Below are positions 31,966-42,770 of a stretch of 64,000 bases of DNA, piece after piece. Origin of the DNA: Chinchilla lanigera (taxonomy: Eukaryota > Chordata > Mammalia > Rodentia > Chinchillidae); NCBI RefSeq assembly GCF_000276665.1, contig NW_004955429.1, positions 4,325,936-4,389,935 of the forward strand. Direction: 5' to 3'. Position numbers and translations under genes: made by a program. The stretch's first letter is position 1. Each line of letters begins with the position of its first letter. Below the pieces are notes generated by a model. That model searched no databases. It had not been told where the DNA came from and was given only the letters and a program-made list of their open reading frames with translations.

Positions 31966-32639
31966 AAAAAAGCATCATGGTATTACTACTAGAGTTAGGA
32001 AAATTTGTTCAAGGATTACTTTGACAAAAATTAAAACTAATTCACTCTAAAAGGCAGTATGGACGTGTTATTCCAGGCCTCCACAGAGCCGGGTGCCTCG
32101 TTTACGTGTTTGTTATGCCTTGGAGGGGTCACAGCACACAGTAAATGAAATAAGAACGTCTGAGAAACCAGCCTCTTGTGATTTGCCACACAAGGGAGTA
32201 AGGATGAATTACAAGACAACACAGAGGAAAATGGAAAAAAACAAAAAGTGTTCAAAGAAGAAAAAAGATAATCAGCAGTGTATGTTTGGCTTGATTGCTA
32301 CAATAATCACATCAGTTTAGGAGAGAGCTCAAGGCATACTCATTAATTTGGAAGAGTTTATTCTCATTCCATGTACCTATCTATATAACAGTAGCATGCT
32401 ATATAAACATGTTTATAATAAGTTATAGAAATCTATATGCATGTATATATAGATGTGTATTTTACATATTCCAAAATGTTGTCAGTAATTGCTGATGGTG
32501 ATGGATGTGGGTACTGTGAATAAGCTTGGATTTCATCTTTGTGCTATTATTGTTATAATTAGGAAAGAAACACAGCTTTAAAAGGAGTTTTTTTTTTTTA
32601 TAATGACTGTATGTTTTCTGTTTACTTTTTCTTTTGGAT

Positions 32640-33440
32640 TTATAACATTTAGAATTGGAAGAGACAGGATATTGGATTAAGATGGTTAACCAAGCCCAGA
32701 TGCCTAAAAATGACAGAAAAGCAATTACATGTTTAAAATAATAAATCCATTATATAACTAGGGAACAGGAAAGGGTATGCTGGGGTGAACCAGAAAGAAG
32801 GAATTCCTAAATAAGAGAAAGCAGGAGGGATTGGGTCTATAGAGGAAGCTATTTTTTCAAAAAGCAAAAGGCTGTTGTAGAAGGAGGAAATCTAGAATCT
32901 CTGAGCCTCCAAAGCCAAGCTGGGGCACAGGAAGGGAACCTAGAGACAAAACTGGGCTTGACTGGTTCCAAAAGTTCACTAGGAACATCAGGTAGACAAG
33001 TTTCGAGCCTGGCTTTTCAAGTAGAGGTGTCTACCCTCAGGGAGAAGTGAGGAATGTAAGCTTAAAAAAGAATGTCTTGGAAACAGGTGGGAATGATAGG
33101 GATCCTCACGCCCAGAAGACTTAACTCCTGCCTCACCCCACCTGTCAGCCTCCCATCCCTGCTTGAAGATGCTAGAGAAAGCAGAGAAAAAAAATCACAG
33201 ACAGGCTACAAGAGGCTTCAGCAAGAATATGAGCTCACAGCTAAGAAGGGTAAATCATTTAAGAAAAACTAATATCCTGAAGACTGATTCCAAACTCAAT
33301 AAGCAGGAGTTCTTTTTTCTAAGAGCACAGGGTTAATATCCTCACACAGATAAGAGAAGATATTTCATCCTTTCAAATGAACAGAACATTTTTGAAAGGG
33401 CAATTAAAGGCTTAGAAATAAAAAACTATGATGGTCCAAA
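32640..33440 (+). mobile_element. Possible L1/HAL1 5' region
   Basis: It opens with 'ttggattaagatggttaacc', like the 'aagatggcgg' start of old L1 5' regions. It ends near 'aaaggcttagaaataaaaaa' then 'ctatgatgg', which fits the start of an ORF1-like part. The middle cannot be assigned. Weak call. Confidence 0.4.
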
Positions 33441-34014
33441 GAAGAATTTATGGGATCCAGTGTGTATTTCCTTTTGTGCTGCATTCCTGGCTGTCTCTGT
33501 GTCCACAAGGAGCTCACTATCTTATCAGCCTACTCCATTGTTGGGAAGATCAAATTTAAAACGCTAACAGTTCTGTCTTACATTGAAACTTGTGTCCTTG
33601 CTCTTAAACCCATTGGTCTTGGACCTACCTCTCAGGCAAAACCAACTCTGCTGCCTGCTCTACAAGAAACCTTTTCAAATATTTGCCCTTACAATGCCTT
33701 TCACCCTGTCTCCAAGCTAAACAATTAGTTCTTTCAGCTCTTTCTCACCTGACAGCTTCCAGCATCTTTATTCTTCTACTCACCTTTCCCCTGACTCTTT
33801 CTAGAGTATCCCCCATATGGAGGATGTAGTCTACTTATAGCTGGCCTGGAACTGTGCGTTTCAGATGTTTTGCCTAATTTTCCCCCAACGGTATTATTAC
33901 TTCCTCTCGTTACTCAGCTGCTATTAATAACAGCTAAACTGACATGAGTGTGTGCTTTCCTTGAAGAACTCCAGGAAATGAGTAAACAGGACTGTTTCTC
34001 TAATGTTTAAAATT
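33441..34014. other. Unassigned sequence
   Basis: No gene supported. The 92-codon frame at 33450-33728 has no recognised domain. Confidence 0.4.
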
Positions 34015-34170
34015 AGGTTCATCTACCTAATAAATATTTATTGACCACAATCTCTGCTCCAGAGACTGGACTAGGTGCTCTAGGAGCTTCCAAAATGGAT
34101 AAAGCAGAGTCACTGCCCTGGGGAAGTTTACAGTTTTAGAGAAAGTGCAAGCTACGGTATAAATAAACTC
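34015..34170 (+). repeat. L2 (LINE2) 3' fragment
   Basis: 'aataaatatttattgaccac', 'ctggactaggtgctctagga' and 'actgccctggggaagtttac' follow the L2 3'-end pattern. Confidence 0.6.
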
Positions 34171-34329
34171 CCCTGTAGAAAGTGGTACAGATGGTAGAAC
34201 AGAGCAGATATAGAGCCATGCAGAAATGCTTCCTGCTAAACAATATTCAGAATGCTGGGGACGGAATTCCTATTGCTTCCCTGGACTGGAATCCTCGTTT
34301 GCCCAGGTTTCTGTCCTGGTTGCACCTTG

Positions 34330-34413
34330 GGCCAGGGAGGTTGCTCAGTGGCATAAGCACCTGCCTGGTAAGTGCAAGGTCCTGAGTTCGATTCCTGGTA
34401 CCAAAAAAAAAAT
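34330..34413 (+). repeat. ID-type SINE
   Basis: 'gttgctcagtggcataagca', 'cctgcctggtaagtgcaagg', 'gttcgattcctggtacc' and poly-A. Head region altered. Confidence 0.93.
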
Positions 34414-34554
34414 TAAATACTTAACTGGTTGCTCTTCCATTCCAGGGATTAGTGTGTGTCCTCTGGTTCTTACCATTCTCTTCTGGGCTTGCACATGGGT
34501 TGGAAGGCCAGGCTTGAAGTATCAGCCCACTCAGCAGTCCCATTCTTATTGTAA

Positions 34555-35030
34555 CAACTTGAACAAACATGTGTACATCTACATTCACAGCGGGATTATT
34601 GACAACAGCCAGGAGGTGAGAGTCCCAAGACTGCCCACTGATGAATGAATGCGTAGACGATGTAGTGCACACGAGCTGAGGAATACTGTTCAGTCTTAGA
34701 AAAGATGGAAATTCAGAGCGATGCTCCAACCAAGACATTATGAACCATGAAGACATTATGCTAAGGGAAATAAGCCAGTCACAGAAGGACACAGATTAGA
34801 TGTTTCCACTCAGATGCAGTAGTTAGGCTAGTCAAATTCATAGACAGGAAGGAGAACAAGTGGCTGCTTGGGGATACGTGACTGCAGGAATGGGAAAATC
34901 GTGCTTAATGGGTACAGAGTTTGTGGAAGAAGAAAAGTTTCTACAGATGGATGGAGATGATCGTTGCACAACAAGGTACCACTGGATTGGATATGCATAT
35001 TTTACCACAATAAAAAAATCATCCCATCCT
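34555..35030 (+). mobile_element. Old L1 3' end fragment
   Basis: 'atctacattcacagcgggat' then 'tattgacaacagccaggagg', 'actgatgaatgaatgcgtag', 'taagggaaataagccagtca', 'cagaaggacacagattagat' and 'tatttaccacaataaaaaaa'-type end are the ordered final L1 blocks. Confidence 0.8.
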
Positions 35031-35860
35031 TGGCCTTTAGGTATTAGAGACTTTAACTTTCCATCTCTTTTTCTGGGTCTGACCCTCAACCCTGAATTTT
35101 TTTCCAAGTACAATGTCAACTTAGACATCCTCATAACAGAAGACCATCTCATGGTTACTGTGACAATGACAAAATATTAGCCAAGGAAAAATGATGTTCC
35201 CAGGGCAGGAGCTTGACTTTAGGGCTCATAGCCCAGGGATGAAGCCCAGAATCCTCAGGGGGAGACTCACATCCCACTCAGGGCCTTGCCTTCTCACAGA
35301 CTTGCGTGTGTGAGATGGGCCATTGCATTTGCTCTCTGGGAGGCTTGTGTCACTGTAGTCTGCACTGGCTTGAAATGAAAGCCCCCATCCCCATCCCTGC
35401 CAATGTTCCATGTATCACAGAAGCTTGGGCTGAAGGAGGTGCTCCCTCCAATGTTGCTCATTCCATCCGTAGGAGAAAATCTCAAATTCACGGCAGGTAA
35501 CCTCAGCCTCTGGAGTTGGAGTTTCAAAACTGGCAAACAAGCCAAAAGACTTGAGCAAACCAAAGTACCTGTGTCATAAAGAGCACTCTATTAGTTGATG
35601 TTGATAAGGATTATCTGATTTAAATTATTTATGATTCTTTACAGTCCACCAGAGACTGCCTACTGCTCACTCGATATGAGGCAGTCTCAAATGTAAAATC
35701 CTCTTCACAAACAAGTGTGTCTTTTTAAGAAGATTTCTTCATTCAGCCAACTAAGGTGCATTGCTATTGATATGACAGTGATGCAGCTAGGATAATAAAT
35801 GGGCCTGTGGTTGCTGAAGTGAAAACTGACTCATCATAGGTGCATAAGTGTTCTGTTTTT
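35031..35860. other. Unique sequence
   Basis: No gene or repeat recognised. Confidence 0.45.
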
Positions 35861-35861
35861 A

Positions 35862-35918
35862 TATGAAGTCTAGCCCACCACAGTCTAGCCCACCATATGA
35901 AGTCTAGCCCACCATAGA
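35862..35918. repeat. Short tandem repeat, three units
   Basis: tatgaagtctagcccacca, then a shortened cagtctagcccacca, then the first unit again. Three copies of a 15-19-bp unit. Confidence 0.85.
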
Positions 35919-35994
35919 CCCCCAACTCAATGCTATCACTAAGGTCTTCAGGGATGCTGGCCTGTGGCATGACAACATGACATAGGACAAATTG

Positions 35995-36222
35995 GGTTCT
36001 CCTCCCCAAATTTTCATGCTGAAGTTCTAACTCTCAATACCTCAGAATGTATATTTGGAGATAAGATTATTGAAGAGGCAATTAGCAAGGTATGATGATG
36101 CACACCTGTAATCCCAGCACTCAGAAGGCTGAGGGAGAAGGATTGTGGTGAGTTTGAGGCCAGCCCGGGATATATAGCAAGACTCTGTCTCTAAATAAAT
36201 AAAAATAAAGAAGCAGTTAAGT
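35995..36222 (+). mobile_element. MLT1 5' fragment split by a SINE
   Basis: 'ccccaaattttcatgctgaa', 'caatacctcagaatgtatat' and 'ttggagataagattattgaa' are the opening of MLT1. A B1 interrupts it at 36083-36213 and 'aagaagcagttaagtg' continues it. Confidence 0.8.
36083..36213 (+). repeat. B1-type SINE in MLT1
   Basis: 'gcaaggtatgatgatgcaca', 'gtaatcccagcactcagaag' and 'caagactctgtctctaaata'. It lacks the internal duplication and sits within the MLT1. Confidence 0.85.
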
Positions 36223-36224
36223 GT

Positions 36225-36494
36225 TACAGTCTATTGGAACTGGTATAGTAAAATAGCCTAGACCCAGTGCTTGGAAACATGGGAAATTTATTTTTCATAG
36301 TTCTAGAAGCTGAAAAGTGCCAGGTCAAGGTGCAGCCAGGCTCAGTGTCCAAATGAGGACACACCTCCTCATTCACAGGTGGCACTGCTTCCTGCACCAT
36401 CACGTGACAGAAGAGGAGAGGTGCTCTCTGGGTCTCTTGTATGAGGGCTCTAATACTTTTGAAGGCTCCATCTTTATGACCTAATCATCTCTTG
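36225..36494 (-). mobile_element. MaLR LTR fragment
   Basis: Reverse-orientation LTR text: 'gggaaatttatttttcatag' then 'ttctagaagctg', 'aggtcaaggtgcagccaggc', 'tttatgacctaatcatctct'. It stops where a second LTR begins. Confidence 0.65.
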
Positions 36495-37020
36495 TATTAG
36501 TCCATTTTTCATTGCTGTAATGAAACACCAGAGACCAGACAAGTTATTTGTTTTCAGTACCAGGGATTGAACCCAGGACCTCCTCAGTGACCTATATCAC
36601 AAGTTCTCTTTATTTTTTATTTTGAGACAGGGTCTCACTAAGTTGCTAAGTTGGCCAGGCAGGGCTGAGACTTATGATCCTCCTGCCTAAGCCTCTCATA
36701 GTGCTGGGATTGCTTGAGGGCATGGTACCAAGGCTGGCTGGGCTCTCATGGCAGATGGAACAACAAGGGCAAGAGCACATGCAAGTGGGTGAGATCACAG
36801 CACCAAATAGGAATCCAAGGAAGGAGAACAACACTCCTGAAAACTAGCTCAGGGACCCCCAAAACTACCTTAACCCTAGCTATGGGCTCTCCTCCAGTGA
36901 CCTACAGACCTTCTGCTGGGCCACAGCTCCCAAAGCACCCACCACTTCCTAACATCGCCACTCTGAGAACCACTTTGTCACCACACGGACCACCAGGAGA
37001 CGCACTCAAACTGCATCCAA
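36495..37020 (-). mobile_element. MaLR LTR split by a composite SINE
   Basis: It starts 'ttagtccatttttcattgct' then 'gtaatgaaacacc' (reverse of an MST-type 3' end). After the SINE it continues 'gggcatggtaccaaggctgg', 'ctctcatggcagatggaaca', 'gggcaagagcacatgcaagt' and 'cacttcctaacatcgccac'. Frames here, including the 149-codon one at 36714-37163, are spurious. Confidence 0.8.
36548..36710 (-). repeat. B1-dID composite SINE in LTR
   Basis: ID part 'cagtaccagggattgaaccc', then 'aggacctcc', then B1 part 'gagacagggtctcactaagt' to 'catagtgctgggattgc'. Confidence 0.85.
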
Positions 37021-37580
37021 AGCATCACATCTCCCAAAGGCCCGAGCTCCGAACACCACTACACCGAGGGCTGGAACAAGCCCAAGCAAACAAAGATACT
37101 CAATCACTGCCCAACCCACTTCTCTTAGAAATGAACAAACCCAGTCCCTCCAGTGACATTTAGAGACGGAAATTACATCCAAGACATCAGGACTGAACCG
37201 TTTGAATTCATGAGGGAATTGAAGAGACACACAGCTAATAAACTTTCTTAGCAACACAATGTGCTTTAGGAGAGAAAAACAATATGGTGAGGAGAGTGGG
37301 GGCTGCGCCATGTCGCAACTCAGCAAGCTGTCGATCTGCTAAGAAAGCATATTTGTTATTGTGCACGCTTCCTGCCAGTGGAGGAAGGCTCTCTGGAGCT
37401 GGCATTGCTGCGTCTGTGCTCCACTCCCGGGCACTTATTTACTACTCTCTCCAGCAGTTTGTTCAGATCCTGCACTCTTTAAATAAGATCTCACCTAGAC
37501 TGCAACTTGCATGAACATGAAAACTCTCCACTTTAATCCCGGAAGAAAGATACCATCACCAGCAGTCAGAGAATGTAGGC
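37021..37580. other. Unique sequence
   Basis: No feature recognised. Short frames unsupported. Confidence 0.45.
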
Positions 37581-37659
37581 CAGGGACGGCGAACATTTCT
37601 GAGCTTTCAGTGGTGCAAACACCAGGCTGCGGCAGGTGTGCTGGAGGTTCGCCACACTG
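37581..37659 (+). mobile_element. hAT-like MITE, copy 1 (79 bp)
   Basis: The left end cagggacggcgaac and the right end ggttcgccacactg are inverted copies. The interior shares 'gagctttca' and a GC-rich 'gcggcaggtgtgc'-type block with copy 2 at 39225. The terminus is like the cagtgatggcgaacc end known from SPIN/OC1-type hAT elements. The flanking 8-mers do not match well, so age or a boundary error is possible. Confidence 0.55.
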
Positions 37660-38499
37660 ACTAGGAAGTTAGTGCCAGAGTTTGCACTCCTACACATCTG
37701 CTGGGTCCCATCACCATCACCCCCTGTGACCCCACAGGAGCTAGGGGTCACATCTCCTCTCTACCTGACCATGTCGAGGTTCATGCTTGCTTCTTCAGGG
37801 AATGTTATAGCTTGAGGCTGAAGAACTTACTCGCTCAAGCATGCTTTTGGACCTAGGAGCTCTACCAGTCACCCAGATTTTCTGCCAGGATGTTGAAGAG
37901 TTTTCCAAGCTTTCCCCCGATTCCTGAGCCATTGCCCGCAGGGTGCTTCTCAGCTTGTTGCTCCCTCCGTGCCCGGCTTGCCCATGGCTGATCTTCCTGG
38001 CTGGCGGGTCCTGCTGTTTCCTAGGCACACATCACCCAATTCTCACCTGCTCACCTGCGCCCGCTGCCTGAGTTGAGGGTTCTGAGCCTATTCCTCATGC
38101 TGTGACCTAATGCTGGTGCCGTCTCTACAGCCTGGGCAAAAGCTCTCCAGGCTAGGCAAATGCTGTGCGAGTTAAGGTTACCATTTTCCTGCCCGAAATC
38201 CAGCCAACTTGGACATACTTCTCCTTTCTTCTTATAGAAGGACTCTTTGAGCCCAACTCAGTGACAAAACTTCAATATTTATTAAAAGCTGGGTGAGAGA
38301 TGTGTCCCTAAGGATCTGTTCTGCCCATATTAGTGATGGTGAACCTGCCTGGCAAACCCAAGAACCAAGTCCTCTTTCATTGGGATAGACGTTAGATGCA
38401 TCAGAGACGCCATTCACAAAATATTACCAAGACTTAGTATGTGGCTGCCAACCATTGTGAGGGCTTCCATTACAGACCTCCTTTCTGTTTCATGCTTTG
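37660..38499. other. Unique sequence
   Basis: No gene supported. 'tagtgatggtgaacctg' at 38331 may be another decayed hAT end, without a partner. Confidence 0.4.
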
Positions 38500-38582
38500 T
38501 TCCTTCCTTCCCTCCCTCCTTCCTTCCTTACTTCTTTTCTTCCTTCCTCTCTCTCTCTGTCTCTGTCTCTGTCTCTTTCTTC
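38500..38582. repeat. Pyrimidine-rich (CTTC)n and (CTCTGT)n tracts
   Basis: Runs of TTCC/CCTT units, then TC and CTGTCT units. Simple sequence. Confidence 0.92.
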
Positions 38583-38706
38583 TTCTTAAGAGATAAGACC
38601 TCACCATGTTGCCCAAGCTGGCCTTAGACTCCTAAGCTCAAGTGATCCTCCTGCCCCAGTCTCTCTAGTAGCTGGGATTACAAGTGTACCACCGTGCTCT
38701 GGGCGC
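38583..38706 (-). repeat. Old 7SL-derived monomer (PB1/FLAM-like)
   Basis: 'caccatgttgcccaagctgg', 'cctaagctcaagtgatcctc' and 'tagtagctgggattacaagt' resemble ancestral monomers. Confidence 0.75.
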
Positions 38707-39216
38707 CTCTTTCTGTCTGAGAGGGTCATGAGTGAAGTCAATTCAGTCACCTCACTTTGCACTTACCAGACCTCTCCCTGGCTTAGACTGGGTGATGCAT
38801 TCATGTCCCAGAGGCACTGGTTCCCGTTTCCTCCCCCTCCCCTACCAGGCCACATTCCTGCTGCATCACCTAGAGTTTAGGATGCCTTCTGTGCTGCCCA
38901 TTTCGCTCTGTATTTTCCTACCCCGCTTTTTGTCTGTTCAAAGGCAGTGTGCTGTGTGTGTGCAGAGCTGTTTCCACCCGGGGCTGTGAAGAGCCGGCTG
39001 ACAGCAAAGTCTCTGCAGCACATGGTGCTGCCCTAAGGAGTATTAATTGCTTTGCTGATAAATTGAGAAGCAGGGAGAAAGCTTCAGGGACAAATCCAGG
39101 CCCATTTTAAACAGATCTCTGAAAGTACATCTGCAGGAATATCAGTCTTTTATAAAGAAATAACCTTTTCCTCTTTCTCCGCTTTTTATTTCCTTCGGCC
39201 TCACCCTTTTCTCTTC
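38707..39216. other. Unique sequence
   Basis: No feature recognised. Confidence 0.45.
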
Positions 39217-39224
39217 TCTTAGGC

Positions 39225-39308
39225 CAGTGATGGCGATCCTTTTAGAGCTTTCAATAACAACAAACAGCCGGCGGCGGTGGCATGTGTGCCATAGCTTCAC
39301 CACCACTG
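39225..39308 (+). mobile_element. hAT-like MITE, copy 2 (84 bp)
   Basis: Left end cagtgatggcgatcctttt, right end ctatggcttcaccaccactg-like (actual tail 'cttcaccaccactg'), imperfect inverted repeats. The flanking 8-mers tcttaggc (39217-39224) and ccttgggc (39309-39316) match at 6 of 8, as expected for a hAT target duplication. The interior is shared with copy 1. Far too short to encode a transposase. Confidence 0.65.
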
Positions 39309-39399
39309 CCTTGGGCCATCCAGGCAGGATGATCCCCTTCCAGACCTGAACAAGGGACAGCCAGCCAAAAACACAAAAACAAAAGCCCAGAATCAAGGT

Positions 39400-40335
39400 C
39401 TCTGCTCTATTGTCAAGTTCAGAGTGAGCTGAAAAAGCCCTGCCTTTCTGGTCTTGTCCCCCTCTGTCGTGAAATGCCATTTTCCCAAGACATTCTTGTA
39501 ATGCGTCATCATTCACCAATCAGAGAGCCCAGTGGGGTGATATTTAATTCATGTCTGTCAATCACGACACAAAGAAAAGGCCTTCAGCTGGCCACCGAGC
39601 GAATCCTCTGCTGACCAAACAAAGAATCCTCAGGGATCTCCGGTCCCAGCCGCAGACTGCTCTTCAGGCTACCAGGCCCTTGCATGGCTTCAAAATAATG
39701 TGGTTTTGGAAGAAGTAAAGCCGATGAAAGAGATTCAATCAGCAGAGCATCTCTGCGGCAATCGGAGAGAATCAGATTGGGAAGCTTGTGTCTGAGCTCG
39801 TCGGTAGCAGCTCAGCGTGTCTTTGGCATTCGATCTCTTCGTCAAATCCAAATATTTGAATTTTAGTGGCAACTGCTGCAGCCTCCCGCCTTGACTGGTG
39901 GTTGTTTTAGCTCCATGGTTTTTAAACCGCCATATCAGCAAAACCAGCAAAACCAAGGAGTGGAGATAAGAATCTAGTGTGTGAAAATTTAAAAAGCTTC
40001 GCTTCCATGGCTGGCATTGATCGTTGGAAGTTGGAGGGATATGAATAATAAATAAATGAAATTAAACACTTCCGTGGCAATTGTGAGTGACACAAACACC
40101 GGATTCAAAGGCAGCAGCTGGACAACAAAGGAACCGTTTGGAACATTCAGGATTAGCTCACCAAGGATTTTTCCCCCCATAAAAACAGTCACTGTGAAGT
40201 GCAGCATGTTTTCTCCTCTCCCCGCCTCTCCTGTATTAATATCAGAATCAAAATGCTTCTCTTTTTCCCTCGTCCGTTCATCAAAGTAACAATAAATCCT
40301 TTAGTAGAATAAACTACCAGTAAACGAGGTATTAA
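39400..40335. promoter_or_regulatory. Candidate conserved non-coding element
   Basis: About 0.9 kb free of any recognisable repeat in a repeat-dense region. I count 19 CpGs between 39580 and 40140, many more than in neighbouring AT-rich DNA, which suggests low germline methylation or selection. It holds a CAGCTG E-box (about 39585), homeodomain-type TAAT sites and a tandem 'cagcaaaac' pair at about 39937-39955. No frame has a recognised domain. Enhancer function is inference. Confidence 0.4.
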
Positions 40336-40559
40336 AGCAGGGCTCTCCTAGTGCTCTGTGTGCTGACCTTAAGTGTGAGGCCTGAGCGGGCGCTGCTCAG
40401 AGAGGCAGAACCTAAGCCCGTTGTTTCTTTTTACCCACAAGAACTCTTCACCTGTGTGTTTCACTTTTTTGTTTGTTTCAAAACATCCCTGCATCTGCTC
40501 CCTCTGTTCTGCTGCTGCAGGTAAGGAGGACTTTGCTAGCCTCTTTACAAATGAAAAAA
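40336..40559. other. Unassigned sequence
   Basis: No feature recognised. Confidence 0.35.
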
Positions 40560-40780
40560 CCCTGAAGGGCAGGTGGTATAGACAGGAGGAGGAGTGTGGG
40601 GGTGGGGTCAGGAAAGACCTAGTTTTGAATCAGAACCCTTCAAATTTCTCTTCTCTGACCTTGGCCAGAGCTGAGCCTCCTTGACCTCCAGCGTCTTCTT
40701 CTGAGAAGTAGGAAGAGCGGCTCTGTCACACAGTTCTCGCGACACTTAAATCAGATTACACAGGGAGACTTTCTGGCACC
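40560..40780 (+). repeat. MIR SINE
   Basis: 'gacctagttttgaatcagaa', 'ctctgaccttggccagagct' then 'gagcctcctt', and 'cgacacttaaatcagattac' keep the MIR order in forward orientation. Confidence 0.65.
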
Positions 40781-40810
40781 AACTGTGCTTTTAGAAACAA
40801 TATTTTGTAG

Positions 40811-40990
40811 CTGGGTGTGGTGGTGATTCATGAGATCCCAGCACTCTGGGAGGCTGAAGCAGGAGGATGGCAAGTTCAAATCCTGCCTGGACAACTTAGT
40901 GAAACACAATCTCAAAAAAAATTAAATAAAGTAAATAAAATGAAGCAGGGAATAGGAGTAGCTTGGTGTGAAGGACTTGGCTTCCTCTCC
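40811..40990 (+). repeat. B1-dID composite SINE
   Basis: B1 part 'gctgggtgtggtggtgattc' to 'gaaacacaatctcaaaaaaa', linker, then a decayed ID part 'aggagtagcttggtgtgaag' and 'cttcctctcccaatatcac'. Confidence 0.75.
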
Positions 40991-41335
40991 CAATATCACA
41001 CACAAAAAAGTGATCTCTTCCTTATGGTCAAAGGCGGTTTCTAACAGCATGAGCACATCTGCCTCCAACCTGGATGCCCCTGGGCACAGGTTGCTCTTTG
41101 TGCTGTCACAGCTGGTGGGTCTGGCTGGCAGCCTTCCTAGGCAGTGCCCTTGGGTCCCCACCTTACCGCAGCAGCAGTAGCAGTCTTTCCAGAAGGTTCC
41201 ATCTCCCTTTTTATTTGCTGTACCTCTTATGGCACCTTGGGACAGAAGAAATGTCAGGAAGCGGGTGACCTTGTTAGACTCAGACAAAGACTTCTGTGAC
41301 CTCTGTGTTCATTTCATCTTAGGCTACAGTTAAAA
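40991..41335. other. Unique sequence
   Basis: No feature recognised. Overlapping frames on both strands are unsupported. Confidence 0.4.
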
Positions 41336-41337
41336 TT

Positions 41338-41460
41338 TCAGGCAGCTGTAGCCCCAGCCACATGGGAAGCTGATGCAGGAGGATTGCTTGAGCCCAGGGC
41401 TTTAGGGTCAACCTGGGCAACAGATCAAGACCTGTTTTCATATTAAAAAAAAAAAAAAAG
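41338..41460 (+). repeat. Old 7SL-derived monomer (PB1/FLAM-like)
   Basis: 'gtagccccagccacatggga', 'gaggattgcttgagcccagg' and 'gggcaacagatcaagacctg', then poly-A. Confidence 0.75.
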
Positions 41461-41469
41461 CAACAAGCA

Positions 41470-41645
41470 ATATTTGTCTATGGGTGTAACCCAGGGGTAG
41501 AGCCTCTCCAGGAAATTGCTTTTTAAGTGTGCCTGCCTCATGAAAGAGGAAACCAAGAAAGAGTTAAAGCTAAAAAGTATAAAGTGGGCTGGGCTAAGGA
41601 AGTAGCATGGCAGTACAGCACCTATTCCCAGCGCTGAAAAAAAAG
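41470..41645 (+). repeat. Two degenerate ID-like pieces
   Basis: 'atgggtgtaacccaggggta' then 'gagcc', and 'ggctgggctaaggaagtagc' then 'agtacagcacc', look like decayed ID heads. Weak. Confidence 0.35.
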
Positions 41646-41737
41646 AAAATTTGTTATCCTCAACCTTTGAGCCTGGCTTCACATATAAGCCCAAAACTCC
41701 ACTTCGATTTTCTAAAACCTTCCTTGTCTCACTTGTA

Positions 41738-41962
41738 AAATGAGTTTTGTTCTGTTTCGGTTTGTTTGTTTTGCAGTATGGGAAACTGAAGCCAGGTCCT
41801 TCACACTAAGCTATATCTTCAGCTCTTTTTATGCATTTATTTATTTTATTTGCAGACAGAGTCTAGCTCAATTACCCAGGTTAGCTTAAACTTGCCATCT
41901 TCCTGCCTCAGCCTCCAAGAGTGTTGGGATTATAGGCATAGACCATCTGCCCAGCCAAAATG
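41738..41962 (-). repeat. B1-dID composite SINE
   Basis: ID part 'gcagtatgggaaactgaagc' and 'cacactaagctatatcttc', then B1 part 'cagacagagtctagctcaat' to 'atagaccatctgcccagcc'. Confidence 0.8.
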
Positions 41963-42115
41963 AGATATTTTAATGAAAATAGTTCTTTGTTATTTCCTTA
42001 TTCTTTATGTGGTTTTTATATTTAATTACTAATGGAGAAAATAATACTTCATATACAAGGTTTTGTCAGGCCTAAGTAAGATGATACATTTAACAGGTAT
42101 AAATTTCTATACCAA

Positions 42116-42271
42116 CCAGGTGTGGTGACACATGCCTGCAATTCCAGCACTGGGAATTGAGCCAGGAGGCTCATTGCCAGTTCAAGGCCAGCCTGGACTA
42201 CAAAGTGAGCTTCAGGTCAGCCTGAACTGCATAGTAAGACCCTGTCTCAAGAAGACAAAAAAAAAAATTTC
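42116..42271 (+). repeat. B1-type SINE
   Basis: 'accaggtgtggtgacacatg' to 'gaccctgtctcaagaagac' plus A tail, with the internal duplication. Confidence 0.93.
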
Positions 42272-42460
42272 AATACACAAATTCTGATGTAAAAGAATAT
42301 CACATGTATACATATATAAATTTATATACATATAATTTTGTTAAAAATCACAAATTCTCTCAACCGTAACCCTCTGGGTTACCTCTGAGTTAATTTCAGA
42401 CCTACTTGGACTGGTCTGACCTATATCTCCAGATATAACTCCAGGGTCTTATATAGTAAA
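42272..42460. other. Unassigned AT-rich sequence
   Basis: No feature recognised. Confidence 0.35.
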
Positions 42461-42462
42461 TC

Positions 42463-42770
42463 AGCACTTGTTGTCCACCAGAAATTGATTCCAGAACTCC
42501 CTGTGGATACCAAAATCCTAATATGAAAGGATTTCATGTAAATCCTTATATAAAATGGTGCAGTGTTTGATATAACCTACATACATCATCCCACATACGT
42601 CCAGTCACCTCTATGTTACTTATCATACCTAATAAAATGTAAATATTGCTGAAATAGTTGTCATACTGTATTTCATGGAGAATATTGACAAAAAACAACT
42701 CTACCCATTTTCAGAATTTAAAAAAAGTAGTTTTAATTCACAGTTGGTTGACACAGAACTCAAGGACGCA
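42463..42770 (+). mobile_element. MER2 (Tigger-derived MITE)
   Basis: 'gaaattgattccagaactcc' then 'ctgtggataccaaaatcc', 'ttatataaaatggtgcagtg', 'gatataacctacatacatca', 'acttatcatacctaataaaa' then 'tgtaaat', and 'atagttgtcatactgtattt' follow MER2 from end to end, finishing at 'cacagttggttgacac'. No transposase coding. Confidence 0.88.

Larger units (their letters stand above)
30650..32600 (+). mobile_element. HAL1-like non-LTR element, interrupted
   Basis: The phrase 'tatatccagcaaaattattg' followed by 'accaagtgtaaaatataatg', and further on 'aaccaagagacagaaattac' then 'agccattgga', match the HAL1 (ORF1-only L1 relative) order. The last part (about 32480-32600: 'gtcagtaattgctgatggtg' to 'gaaagaaacacag' and a poly-T stretch) fits its 3' end. 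It is split by a B1 at 30942-31092 and a B1-like monomer at 31800-31965. The minus-strand frames of 61-154 codons here are spurious. Exact ends uncertain. Confidence 0.55.

Noticed and set aside
36714..37163. 149-codon Pro-rich frame
   Set aside because: Lies mostly in a reverse MaLR LTR.
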